Positions 44,950 to 57,245 of a stretch of 64,000 bases of DNA are shown piece by piece. The stretch is from Linum tenue (taxonomy: Eukaryota; Streptophyta; Magnoliopsida; Malpighiales; Linaceae). A program made the translations under genes and the position numbers. The stretch's first letter is position 1; every line of letters begins with the position of its first letter. The notes below the pieces were generated by a model that was given only the letters and a program-made list of their open reading frames with translations, did no database searches and was not told the DNA's origin. The stretch covers positions 38,492,002 through 38,556,001 of the forward strand of contig CAMGYJ010000005.1 in assembly GCA_946122785.1 (NCBI GenBank). The letters run 5' to 3'.

Positions 44950-46710
44950 CCTACACAGCCATCAGTTCCACGTGTCTCCTGGCAATTGGTTAATATGCAA
45001 CTTAATGACGAAATCGTGATGGATTACTCAGTACTTGATCCTTCAACCTTAAAAGTCCATGCATTGTTTGGGTGATTATTAATTTTGGGTTTTATTAATC
45101 AATCAGAGTGCTCCAAAATATAGAGCAATTTCTCAACCTAACTTTTATCCTCCATTTTCAGTTCTTTTAAGAAGAGTTTGTGTTTCAGTTTCACTACCAA
45201 AAAAAAGTTGTAGCCTGGTAATTATTTCATAATATTCTTAATGTTTATAACTTTTTCTAAGTTCTTTTACATGATAACCATAACCGCTTTGAACTCGAAT
45301 TATATAGAAATTGTATATTGAATAAAGTCAATGTTTGATTTGGATCTTTTAAGTGCTTTTTGTTTAAAAACGCGAAGTGGAATCAAACACTTCTATAAAT
45401 CTTTTAAGTGCTTTTTGTTTGAAAATTTTGAAATTTTTTTTATTACTGAATGTCGTTTGTTACATCTCGCTGGAAGTTTTACAACAAGTATAAAGAACTA
45501 ACCCAACAACTATCTAAGCAAAACTAGAGCCAAAGCGAACACCAAGTAACACCTTAAATCGATAATAGAAGTGACCAAAATAAGGCAATATCATCATTTA
45601 ATGACTCAGTATGTTGCAAAAAGTAAGTATAAGTAACTATAAGGTCATATTTTACAGGGCTTTCGACAATTTCTCTATTAGATTCACCACTAATGTTCAA
45701 GTTTTCAAGTGGGGTTGAGGTGCTCTAGTGTTGTATTTAGGATAATGCATATTTTTTATTCAAATCTTTTTCAGATTCTTTTATATTATCAAAATCTATT
45801 AAAATTCTATTAATTATTAAAATCTTTCATAATGCATCAAAATATTATCCATTTTTACGTTATCGTTAATAATTGTGTAACTCTTTTCTTAGTTAAAATA
45901 CTAGAATTTTGGAATGTTGATCTTCATATGTCTCTTCCATGTCAGTATCACATTGTCAAGTCAATATTTCTAACAAAATTGCTAACTGGAAGTTAAAATT
46001 TGGCTAATTCTTAATATTTCGATAAGTTTGGATAATATAAAAAAAATCTAAAAAAAAGTTTGGATAAAAAATAGATATTACCCTACTAACTAAAGTGCAT
46101 AACATAGTAAAGATAGATTCAGTAAATGCAAGGATAAAATGTTGTTGTCTATAGTAGCTTCACCTAGAGTAGCCAAGTTCAGTTAATAACTGATAATGTA
46201 TCGAGTTAAGATCAATTGGTTTGGATTTATCCTGCTTCAATCTCTTAGGACATACTCCTATCGGCAAGGTCTCGTCATGCAATAAGGGCAACGAATCTAA
46301 CTTTTGTTTGAGGTCCCGTGAGGGTTTTGTGCCTTCTTCATTTCCCAATTATTTACATAATCTTTGTTGGTGTTGGTGTTGGATGGGGAGGGGGAGGGTT
46401 GGGTGGTGGGGGTTTGGAGGTTCGGCGGTGAAAACAGGGACGGGGAGAAACAGAGGAAGAGGTTTGGTGTGGTAGGGAATTATAGAAATTAAATTTTATT
46501 TTTATTTTCTAATAGTTGTGAAATGATATGGAAATTTTAAATAATTGAATTTTAATTTTTTTTTTTATCTATTTTAATGACCATGTCACACATTTAACGT
46601 CAACTATGAGAGTTAACGGCCACATCAGGACAAGTTAACGGAGTTGGACGGAGAGTGACCAAATTTGGAACTGTTGAACTAATTTCAGTAACCACGAATG
46701 AAATTAAATA
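44950..46710. other. Intergenic DNA upstream of the SelK-like gene
   Basis: No supported gene. A TCTTTTAAGTGCTTTTTGTTT-type word is directly repeated at about 45347 and 45401. A GTGACCAAATTTGGAAC stretch near 46655 resembles sequence just beyond the far end of the LINE (about 49490). Confidence 0.5.
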
Positions 46711-49490
46711 TTTTTTTTATGTGAAATCAAAAATTGCATTAAGTACAGGCCACTTGCAGAGGAAAACCTGCAGCGCCTCTCAAACAGTTACAACGCAAGG
46801 AACAAAGTTACAAACCACTCCTATCTCCTATCTATAGTTTACTCAATGCTATCTAATTCTAACTGGAGGGCAGGATCCGTACAAACTCGGTAAGCAACTT
46901 CCTCATGTATCAACTTCACCAACATAGCAGGGTCTTTGATACCTCTTGTCCCATACAGCCGAGAACATCTTTCACGCCATATATGACTCACAGCAGCACT
47001 CCACAGTACTCGGCAAATACTCGCTTTAGTAGTCTTCTTCTGCCATTCCCTTGCACACCAAGCAACCGTTGCATCCCAGCCACCTACTGCTGGTGGAGAC
47101 AGATTCTTCAAACAGAGCTTCAAAACAGCACAAGAGTAAGAACAATAAACAAGTAAATGATCTTTGTTCTCAACCCCCCTGGACACAATAGACAGCATCC
47201 AGATACAGTTTTCCCCCAGGCCAGGAGTTTATCCTGAGTTACCAATCGTCCATGGATAGCAAGCCACAGAATCAATCCATGCTTAGGAATGACTTCCTTT
47301 GGCCAGACTAATCTCCACCATTGCACTTCTGGTTTTTTCTCTCTGATATCATTCCACACCCTGGACAAAGAGAATCGCTTCATTTGCTCTCCTTGCCATA
47401 GAGTGGCGTTTCCAATCCCAGAAATGAAAGGATGAGCTACCTCTCTACATTTCAGCACCCGTTTCCAAATCCATGTCCCAACAGAAACAATTGAGATATC
47501 CCATATGCTTCTACCCTTCAGCCTATACCTTGAAATCCATGCAACCCATATAGACCCTCCTAGAGTAAGGATCTCCCATAAATGCCTCAATACACACGCC
47601 TTATTCCATACTCCAAAGTTTCTAATACCAAGGCCACCCTCTTTCTTTGGGATAGTAAACTTGTCCCAAGCCATAACTGCTTTTTTACGACTACCATCCT
47701 CAACAGAATCCCATAGAAACTCGTTACACAACCTACCCACCTCCTTGATAACAAACTGAGGCCGCAGGAATATGTTGAGCCAATATTGGAGGGTACTGGA
47801 GATGACAGAGGTGATAAGTTGTATTTTCCCAGCATAGCTTAGCAGTTTGGACCTCCAACTTCTCAGCTTTTGTGTTATCTTATCCACCAACACCTTACAA
47901 TCTTGCCTAGTGAGTTTTCCTGTTATAAGTGGGACTCCTAAGTACCTCACAGGAAGTGTACCCAAAGGGAATTCAGTAAAACCAGATATAGCAAGCATTT
48001 CATCATGTGGAATACCAGCACAGAAAAGTTGACACTTGGCTGGGTTGCATCTTAAACCAGACAGCTTATAAAAACTATCCATTAACCTTCTAATGCCTGC
48101 AACCCCTCTAATTGACCCATTAGTAAACATCATCAAATCATCCGCAAAACATAAATGGGAAATCATAAGAGGTTTACAACGAGGATGGTAAGGAATCTGA
48201 TTATCCACCATAGCTTTCTTAGCCAAACAATCCAATGCTTCCATTGCTATTGTAAACAGGTAGGGGGATAATGGATCCCCCTGCCTTAATCCTTTACCAG
48301 CCTTTATATTACCACACAACCCTCCATTAACTGCAACTCTAATAGTAGGTATTGTAACACAAGCAAAGATCAATGTAATAAATCTCTCTGGAAACCCCAT
48401 TGCCTTCATTATACTAAACAGAAACTTCCAGTTTACTGAATCAAATGCCTTCGTTATATCTATTTTCACCACACATCTAGGAGTTATATTCTTTCTATGA
48501 TAATTTCTAACCAATTCTGACACCAGTAGAATATTATCACTTATAGACCTCCCCTTGATAAAAGCAGATTGAGATCTACTTATCACACTGGGAAGAACTA
48601 GGGCAAGTCTATTAGCTAACAGTTTTGAAATACCCTTATACAAGGTATTACAACAAGCTATGGGCCTATAATCCTTCATCTTTTCAGAGCTGGGAATTTT
48701 AGCTACCAGAGTAAAAATGGTACTATTCACAGTAGATGGCATAAAACCAGTAGAAAAGAAAGATAGAACTACCTCTTCAACTTCAGTGCCAATAAGAGAC
48801 CAATGAGCTTTATAAAATTCTGCAGGGAATCCATCTGGCCCTGGGGCTTTATCCCTGGCAAGTGAAAGAAAGGTTTGCTTTATCTCTGCTCTTGTAATAC
48901 CTCTCAACAACTCATTCTGCTCATCCTCAGAAAGTCTGTGCTGAATTAAACCACGATAGTAAGACTCATCTTTGACCTCCACATTAGAATCCTCAGCTCC
49001 AATCAGTTGCTCAAACTCCACTGCAATCTTACCAATACTCTGCACATCAGTTTTAATTTCACCTCTGTCATTCTGCATAGGAGTAATCTGCTGTCTCTGA
49101 GCTTTGATTTTTACAGTTTTATGAAAATAAGCAGTGTTCGAGTCCCCCTCCTATATAGCTTGAGTTCTAGCCTTCTGCCTGTAAAACTGCTCTTCTGCCC
49201 TTCTCAACTCAAGGTACTCCATACACACCTGTTTTTCCTTGGCCACTGACTCTGCATTAGGATTTAGAAGAACTTCATTCTGAGCAGCCTCCAGTTCCAC
49301 TGCTGCACCCTTCACTCTGGCAGAAATATCTGAATAAACAGTTCTGTTTAATTGTTTCAGGGCCTGCCTAACACAATGGAGTTTACCATAGAAAACATTC
49401 GAAGGGTACCCCTCCACCTTCCTTTGCCAAGCTTGCTCGACTAGATGCATATAATTTGGATGACCCTGCCAAAAAGTGAAGTATTTATAG
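46711..49490 (-). pseudogene. L1-type LINE, 5'-truncated, ORF2 nearly intact
   Basis: Minus-strand ORF2 starts mid-protein at about 49490 (FWQGHPNY..), so the endonuclease is missing. The linker ends at an in-frame TAG (49151-49153) before EGDSNTAYFHKT. The reverse-transcriptase domain then runs open to about 47120, with GPDGFPAEFYKAHW, ITKAFDSVNWKF, GLRQGDPLSPYLF and the catalytic FADD (48137-48148). A frameshift near 47120-47190 separates the zf-RVT C-terminus (WRERCSRLYG, ending at 46839). The 3' UTR ends in an A-rich tail (T8 at 46711-46718 on the plus strand). No target duplication was recognised. With one stop and one frameshift it is fairly young but dead. Confidence 0.9.
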
Positions 49491-50233
49491 TGACCAAACG
49501 TGAACAATTTTAGTAAATCTAATAACCAAACTTGCAATTTGCCAAAAACATTTCTCACAATACAACACTTACAACAACAAAAATTCACAATACACAAAAT
49601 TTGGACTATCTCATTGCACTATTGAGCGAAGAGGATTGGTGAAGATAATAGTCAATGACAGAGCCAAGGAATATCAAAGTAGGTCTCGTGACCGACATTG
49701 GCTTGAGAGAAAATAAGTACATATAGATACAATAATTAAGTGTTGGTGAATGTTTTTTTTTACCTAAGCCTCGTTAATATTGAACAATATTTCTACCACT
49801 AAATAATAATAAAATGTAAATTTAGTACACATTAGTATGTATAATATATTATAGTTTCTACATAAATAAAATTAGAACAAAATATATCTTCATCCTTCAG
49901 GCTTTAGGTCTCAAATTCTTAATTTATTATCATCTATCACCAAAACTCATCTTGTTGAAACTCGATAGCTTTTTATTATTCAAATAATAAATTCTCTGAA
50001 AATAATATCTTATGTTTCAAACCTCAACTACATTATTTATGTCTATTATGTATATATAATGTGAAAATAGACTAGATGTTATCTAAAACTTGTTGTGATC
50101 TACTCCAAACTTGTGTAATTTGTTACCCGTTGGTATTTTAAGAATAAAATTCTAAATTATCATTCTATTTTGGAACCTCGTTCTTTTTCTCTTTTAAAAA
50201 ATCAGTTGGACTACAAAGTATAGAACCTGTATT
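49491..50233. other. AT-rich intergenic DNA
   Basis: No gene or RNA is supported. Confidence 0.5.
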
Positions 50234-50490
50234 TAGGGCTGCTAATAAACCAAGTTGCTCAGGAGCCGCTTGACGTTTGATTCGAGAAAAGCTCGTTTAA
50301 TTCTCGAAAACCTCTCTATTCGTTTATTAACGAGCCGAGCTTGAACTAAGTCTTGTTTAGCTCGTGAGTCAGCTCGACTAGGTGGCTTGTTGAGCTCAAC
50401 TTGTGAACTATCTCGTATTCTCATTTGACCTGATGAGATGTCTCAATATTGTGACAGGAGAGCCAACTCGACCACCGATCTATATGTTAT
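50234..50490. mobile_element. Left part of an hAT-like MITE, target of the Copia insertion
   Basis: Starts TAGGGCTGCTAATAAACCAA and contains many AGCTCG/CGAGCT words typical of another hAT-like MITE family. The Copia element inserted at 50490. Similar CGAGC/GCTCG text resumes at about 58100-58250, but a clear right terminus was not found there. Confidence 0.5.
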
Positions 50491-51047
50491 TGTTGGAAAT
50501 GTGTATGAATAGCTTTGAAAGCTATAGAGTCTCAAGAGGAAAAACTACCACATTGGTAGTTTTACTTGGTGAAATGTGTATAAAGATAGGAGCCTCTCTC
50601 CTAAGGGCATGCCCCTTGGGGTGACCCACTTTTGTGGGAGAGGGAGGACCTAACGGACCACCACACACACGTGAGACTATATACATATTTTTGGAGAAAT
50701 TCCGAACGTAATTAATTATTAATCGGTTATTCGATTAAAAAGGAATATTCGAAGGATAATCCCGCAGGATTTATCTTAACCGGTTATTCGATTAAATAGC
50801 CGCCTCCCCAGCCCCTCTAAACACACCACAACGAGCATAAACACAATAGAGAGAGTGTTTAGAGAGCTCCAGTGTTCGCACAAAACCGCGAGTACACAGA
50901 GGAGCTGTTCTATCCCGGAGACAACCGGTTGATAGTCTGTCGTGCGCATCGAGGGCAGTGCCGCGAACGTCTTAAAGAGAGCGACCTAGTCCGCGAATCA
51001 GCTCCAGATTCGGTAACCTCGTTCTTGTTGTTGTTCCGTTCCTAACA
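50491..51047 (+). repeat. 5' LTR of the Copia element, TATA region deleted
   Basis: 557 bp, TGTTGGAAATG...CCTAACA. Compared with the 3' LTR it lacks roughly 95 bp between TTATCTTAACCG and TAGCCGCCTCCCC, including the CTATAAATAG box, so its promoter is probably weak or dead. Confidence 0.93.
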
Positions 51048-51068
51048 ATTTTAAGACGTTCGGCTGCT

Positions 51069-51732
51069 ATGTCGACTGAACAGAACAACATGGCCGGATC
51101 TGGTGTTGTCGATATCAATCGACCATTTCGCTTCGTTGGAGTCAACTTCCGTCGCAGGAGACAAAAGATGGAGTTCTACCTGACGACCAAGAAGTTGGCA
51201 CACTGCCTCACCAGCATGCCTGTCGAGCTGCCGGAAGAAGCGACCGATGAGGAGAGGGCTACTTCTGCTAAGGAAAGGGAGCATGACTTCATATGCAAGA
51301 ACTACATCCTCAACGGCCTGGCAGACGATCTCCACGACTACTATGCGGACAGCAAGAACACCGCAATGATGATATGGGATGCGCTCCAAAAGAAGTACGA
51401 CACGGAGGAGGCTGGAGCTAAGAAGTATGCTGTCAGCCGCTACCTGCGCTACCAGATGGTGGATGACAAGTCTGTCGAAGTTCAGTCCAACGAACTTCAG
51501 AAAATAGCTCATGAGATCGTCTCTGAAGGTATGCCTCTGGACGATCAATTTCAAGTTGCTTGCATGGAAAGATTTTAAGAATATGCTTAGACATAAAACC
51601 AAAGAATTTTCACTGGAAAGTTTGATTACTCGCCTAAGGATTGAGGAAGAGTCCCGCAAGCAGGATATGAAAGAAGAGGTGATGGTCGTCACTGCTAAAC
51701 GACCCACCCCTAGAGCTCTTAAACCTAACTAG
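51069..51732 (+). pseudogene. Copia gag, frameshifted
   Basis: The ATG lies 22 nt after the LTR. The UBN2-type gag reads clearly to about 51560 (KMEFYLTTKKLAHCL, NYILNGLADDL, YDTEEAGAKKYAV). A small deletion and frameshift then occur and the frame continues ([27 protein letters not shown]) to a stop near 51732. The knuckle-bearing tail is in the next frame (see pol). Confidence 0.9.
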
Positions 51733-51804
51733 AAAGGATTTAAGAGTAAGAACCAGCAGGTCCGCCCCCACCATAATGGTGCCTCTTGAGGTAACCAAAG
51801 GGTC

Positions 51805-54800
51805 ATGGCCCAAACCTCTAAGAATGACCCACCGTTTATCTGCTATAACTGCGGAAAACCGGGTCATATGGCAAAAAAGTGCAAGAACAAGCAAAACCCC
51901 GCCGCTGCAGCCAGGGTTAACTTGACAGAAGAGGATTTGATAGCCATGATCACAGATATGATCGCTGAAGTTAACCTCACCGGTGACTCAGAAGGATGGT
52001 GGTTGGATACAGGTGCATCGAAGCATGTATGCAACAATCGTGCTATGTTTAAAACATACACAGAAGCACCTGCTGACAAGAAAGTGTTGTTGGGGACTAC
52101 TCACACCACTATGGTTGCTGGTTCTGGTGAAGTGGAGCTGAAATTCACCTCTGGGAAGAAGATGGTGCTCAAGGATGTGTTGCACACTCCAGAGATAAGG
52201 AAGAATCTTGTTTCGGGATATCTTCTTAATAAGGCTGGGTTTAATCAATCTATTGGGGCAGACTTGTATACCCTTACTAAGAATGAGAGTTTTGTGGGAA
52301 AGGGATATGCATGTAATGGGATGTTCAAGTTGAATGTCAAAATTAATAAGATGAATTCTTCGGTTTACATAGTGTGTGATTTGAATGTTTGGCATGCTCG
52401 TATTTGTCATGTGAACACACGAATTGTGAAGAATTTAAGCAAGCTAGGACATATCCCTAAACTCTCAATGAATGAATTTGATAAATGTGATTTCTGTAGC
52501 CAAGCTAAAATAACGAAAACGCCCCATAAATCTGTGAGTAGAGAATCAGAACCCTTAGATCTGATTCATTCTGATATTTGTGAACTAGATGATACGTTAA
52601 CTAGGTCTGGCAAGAAATACTTTATCACTTTCATAGATGATTGCTCTGATTATTGCTTTGTTTATTTGATGAAAAACAAAAGTGAAGCCCTTGACATGTT
52701 CAAGATATTTGTGGTTGAATTTGAAAATCAGTGCAATCGAAAGATTAAAAGACTTAGGAGTGATAGAGGATCAGAGTATGACTCTAATCCCTTCAAGGAA
52801 TTCTATAGCTCACATGGTATCATTCATGAAACCATGACACCATATTCACCATAAATGAATGGTAAAGCTGAGTGAAAAAATAGGACGTTTACAGAATTAG
52901 TTGTGGCTATTATGCTCAATTCAGGAGCTTCTTCTTCTTGTGGGGTGATATTTTGTTGACGGTTTGCTATGTGCTAAATCGTCTTCCAAAAACAAATAGA
53001 AAAGAATCACCCTATGAGATCTTGAAGAATAAGCCACCTAATCTGTCCTATTTAAGAACGTGGGGCTGTTTGACCTACGTAAGAATTTCGGATCCTAAGA
53101 GGATTAAGTTGGCTAGTCGAGCATATGAATGTATCTTCGTTGGCTATGCGGCCAATAGTAAGGCATATAGATTCTATGATTTGAATGCTCGTACTATAAT
53201 AGAATCCATTGATGTTGATTTCTTTGAGACACGATTTCCATTTAAAACGAGAAATAGTGGGGGTAATGTACTACCCGCTATTAGAGATAACGGAACTAGT
53301 GGGGGTGTTGGATCTGAGGATGAACTCAGAAGAAGTAAAAGAGCTAGAATCTCTAAAGATTTTGGTGATGATTTTACTACAGTATACACCTCGAGGATCC
53401 ACAAAGTTTGCAGGAAGCATTAACTTCCATAGATGCAGACTTTTGGAATGAGGCCGTTATAGATGAAATGGAATCGTTAGAGGCTAATAAGACTTGGCAT
53501 CTAACAGACTTACCTCCTGGCTGCAAAGTCTTAGGTAATAAATGGGTTCTAAAAACGAAACGGAAACTTGATGGTGCAATCGAAAGGTTCCGAGCTCGCC
53601 TAGTAGTTAAGGGCTACAGGCAGAGAGAGAATATAGATTTCTTCGATACCTATTCACCAGTATCTAGAATAACATCCATTCGTGACATGATTGCTCTTGC
53701 TGTCTTGAACAATCTCGCGGTACACCAAATGGATGTTAAGACTGCTTTTTTGAATGGTGATCTAGATGAAGAAATCTATATGGAACAACCAGAAGGGTTT
53801 GTTATCCCCGAACATGCCTCGAAAGTCTGTAAGTTAGACAAATCATTATATGGTTTGAAACAGGCTCCAAAACAGTGGCATGAGAAGTTTGACACTCTCG
53901 TTCTCTCACATGACTTTAAGGTGAATGAAAGTGACAAGTGTATTTACTGCAAGTCAGAGAATAACACTTGTACTATCATATGTTTGTATGTAGATGACAT
54001 GTTGATATTTGGTACAAATATTCACATGGTCAATGAAGCGAAAGCCATGTTAAAAGAGAGCTTTGAGGTGAAAGATCTGGGAGAAGCAAGTTTATGCTTG
54101 GAATCCAGATAACTAGAACAGCAAATGGTTATTCTCTAGATCAATCTAGCTACATAGAGAAGATCTTGAAGAAATATAACTATTTCGACTGTAAACCTGC
54201 GTGTACTCCGTATGATGCTAGTGTAAAGCTATATAAGAACACTGGAGACAGTGTAAGACAATCAGAATATGCTAGCATCATTGGCAGTCTCCGTTATTCT
54301 GCGGATTACACTCGACCAGACATTGCATATGTCATGGGATTGCTTGACAGGTTTAACAGCTGTCCTAGTAGAGAGCATTGGAATTAGGGCTGGTAAACGG
54401 TACCGCGGTTAACGGTTTAACCGGTAACCGGAGTTACCGGTTAAACCGTTAACCGTATTTATCGGTAATCGGACGTGAAAATGGAAGAAACGGTATACCG
54501 ACATATCTTCGGTAATTTACCATCGGCCATTCGGTAATCCGATACCGAATATGAGAAGCCAGGCCAAAGGCGTCGGCCCCCAACACCCCAACCCAGCAGG
54601 CCTAATTACTAAATACTAATTACTCTTTTGCATCACTCTCTCCTCTCCTCTCGACTCTCCCCTGCCTGCCGCACAACGAATCACGCAGCCCAATCCCTCC
54701 TCCGCCACTCGAATCCAAACGCGGCCGGCCGCCTTGTCGAAACCAGCATAATTTTTTTCCTCTTCTTCGCCGGCGAACGCTCGAGCTATAGGACACAACC

Positions 54801-56755
54801 CAACAGCCCAGTACGACCCGTCTGATTTTTCGTCCTTTTCATCGGGCTCTGTTTCCGTCAACCCCTGCCAGCCCCGTTTGCGTCGACCCCCGTCGCCGCC
54901 GGAGCTTAATTGCTCGACCCCAGCCCAGCAGTTCGTACTCTCCGTCGATTGATTTGCAGGTAATGAAGTTTGATTTGTTAATTGCTGCACTGTTTGTGTG
55001 TCTGAGTTAATTATTATAGGCTTATAACCGAGCAGAGGAGAGTGTTGGATACTTTCTTCAAACATGACAGATGTTTCAACTTCGAGTTTCCAATTGAAGA
55101 CACGACGACGTTCCACTGCAGGATTCCTTTTCATATCACGCCACCGTTTTCTCTTCAAGCTTCACCTCCTCAAAACGACGATGCGGAAACCTTATCTCTT
55201 CAATGGGTCGTCCCTTTCCTTCATCGCTTCCAGACATCCTCATTCAAGCTCATCTGAGAAATGCTCCCAAAAAGCATATCAACTTTCTCGATGCTCCAAG
55301 AACAGCTAGCGCCTTGAGCTTCTCAAAAGTCATCCTACCACAATGGATCTATCGGCGCATCTTATTTAAACACTCATTCCTGTCTGGAGACTTCACCGTT
55401 TAACAACCAGTCAAGCGCATGCAAGGATTGTAGAAGGGTTCCTCAATCGATCCATTTTTCAGTCTTCTCATCTACAAGTGAAGGGGTCTTCTAAGTAGAT
55501 AGAAGTGTGAAGTCGGGTGTTTTGGTTCAAGTGTTCTTGGGATTCCTTTATTTCCCATGTTTTCTTTCTTTTCATCCTTCATCCTTGCTCTGATTCCTTA
55601 GAAGATAGCTTTCTGTAATTCCCATCAAAAGCAGTCATAATGACTGCAGATTAGCTTTTCCTTTTTAATCTACAAGTATCCTCTTTCCATTTCTCATCTG
55701 TTGATCCAATTCAAAACCCTATATGGCTATATCAATCCTCTAATTCTCATAGAGCAGGCGTGTGAGTGTTGCAGGCTTGCAACCAAGCAGAGGAGTAAAG
55801 TCATGTGTTGTTATATATTTATATTTTGTTTTGCTTAATCGATTAACCTCACAACATCAAAATTTATTTATTAATCTGTTCTATTGTGGTTTGCTTTTGG
55901 ATTTTGCAGCTATGCTGGCTGTGTATGTTATTGCCGAGAGCAAAGGAGATGTTTTGTTCTTAAATAGGTAGTAGCTATTAGCTAGCAAGTCCAGCAGGCA
56001 GAACGGGTATCCGGCTAATAACCGATACCGCATGAATTCGGTATTCGGTTTACCGAGTTAAGTTCGATATCGGCAAACGGTGGAGTTGTGATGATGTCCG
56101 GTATACCGGTAACCGGTCAAACGGTAACCGGTTTAACCGATTACCGACCGTTTACCAGCCCTAATTGGAATGCTATAGAGAGGGCCATGAGATACCTCAA
56201 GAGAACAGCAAACCTTGATATACACTATCAAATGTTTCCTGTTGTACTAAAAGGGTATAGTGATGCGGATTGGAATACCCTATCAGATGACTCCAAGGCA
56301 ACCAGCGGATATGTTTTTAACATCGCTGGTGGAGCTGTGTCTTGGAAGTCAAAGAAACAACAATCCTAGATCAATCAACTATGGAATCAGAGATGATAGC
56401 ACTAGCAACGGCTAGTGAAGAAGCAAGTTGGTTGAGAGGATTGTTGTCAGAGATTACCCTATGGGAAAGGCCGGTCCCTCCGGTATTGATACATTGTGAT
56501 AGTACCGCAGCTATCGCCAAAGTTGAGAACTGGTTCTATAACGGAAAGAAACGACAGATTCGTCGTAAGCACAATACTGTAAGAGAACTCCTAACGATAG
56601 GAGCAGTGAGGGTGGATCATATAAGATCCGAACAGAATCTAGCTGATCCATTGACGAAAGGATTACCTAGAGAGAAAGTCCAGAATACCGCCAAGGGTAT
56701 GGGTCTTATGCCTACCGAACCACGGACTACAAGTGATGGTAACCCGACCCAATAG
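51805..56755 (+). pseudogene. Copia pol relic: knuckle, protease, integrase, RT, RNase H
   Basis: 51805-52854 holds the CCHC knuckle (CYNCGKPGHMAKKC), the protease active site WWLDTGAS, the GAG-pre-integrase HxxxC region, and the integrase core (HSDIC, then SDRGSEYDS). Stops interrupt at 52852 and about 52873. 52938-53423 is the integrase C-terminus (SYLRTWGCLTYV). A frameshift leads to RT at 53408-54112 (HQMDVKTAFLNGDL, SLYGLKQAPKQWHEKF, and the YVDDM catalytic motif). Another leads to 54094-54384. After the hAT insert, RNase H resumes at 56172 and, after a further shift, ends at 56755 (ESEMIALATASEEASWL, DPLTKGLP). Non-functional. Confidence 0.92.
54385..56163. mobile_element. hAT-like element nested in Copia pol
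   Basis: 1779 bp with perfect 16-bp inverted ends TAGGGCTGGTAAACGG/CCGTTTACCAGCCCTA and a perfect 8-bp duplication ATTGGAAT (54377-54384 and 56164-56171). The subterminal 150 bp at each side is full of CGGTTAACCG/CGGTATACCG palindromes. The interior is gene-like, with CT-rich leader sequence (54630-54960) and two splice-acceptor-like sites, each followed by a near-identical 22-bp block (AACC(G/A)AGCAGAGGAG core, 55019-55040 and 55774-55795). No transposase domain was recognised, so it is a deletion derivative or carries foreign sequence. Confidence 0.9.
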
Positions 56756-57235
56756 ACTGGAGATCCCAAGAAATGGGTTCAATGGGTAATAACAAGTCAT
56801 GAGTAGTATGCGAAAAGTTCATGCATAGTGAAGCATGAATCCCAAAGCAATGTAGGTTGAGTTAATAACTCTTAATGAGATCTATACCCTATGTGGGGTG
56901 GAGTACTTTACTTTGGGGGTACTCCTGATAGACTCACCTGTGTGAATGTGGGAGTGGGGCCGCTCCCTATGGAACTTTGGAGGCACAAATTTGCTAGAGC
57001 GTTCACTAAACCAGGATAACGTGCATGGCCATAAACGCACGGGCTAAGAAGAGAACACAACTCAATGAAAAGATCCGGTGTGCTACACTGTCTGAGATAG
57101 GGTTCAAGACTACGAGTCACCCTTATGAAATCGGAAGTGTAACCACTACGCTAAAGTTCAAATCTTCGCGATACCTTAGCTTATGCCCGATCTTATGGAA
57201 CTGTTGATGCTCATAGATAGTTTCAAAACTATTCA

Positions 57236-57245
57236 AGTGGGGGAT
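57236..57245 (+). promoter_or_regulatory. Polypurine tract of the Copia element
   Basis: AGTGGGGGAT directly precedes the 3' LTR, the usual plus-strand primer of plant Copia elements. Confidence 0.8.

Noticed and set aside
46160..46348. Small minus-strand open frame (62 codons)
   Set aside because: No motif, no exon context, and a length expected by chance.
46640..49520. A GTGACCAAA..GAAC..AGTAA word on both sides of the LINE as its target duplication
   Set aside because: The two copies differ too much and do not abut the LINE ends; they are more likely a dispersed repeat motif.
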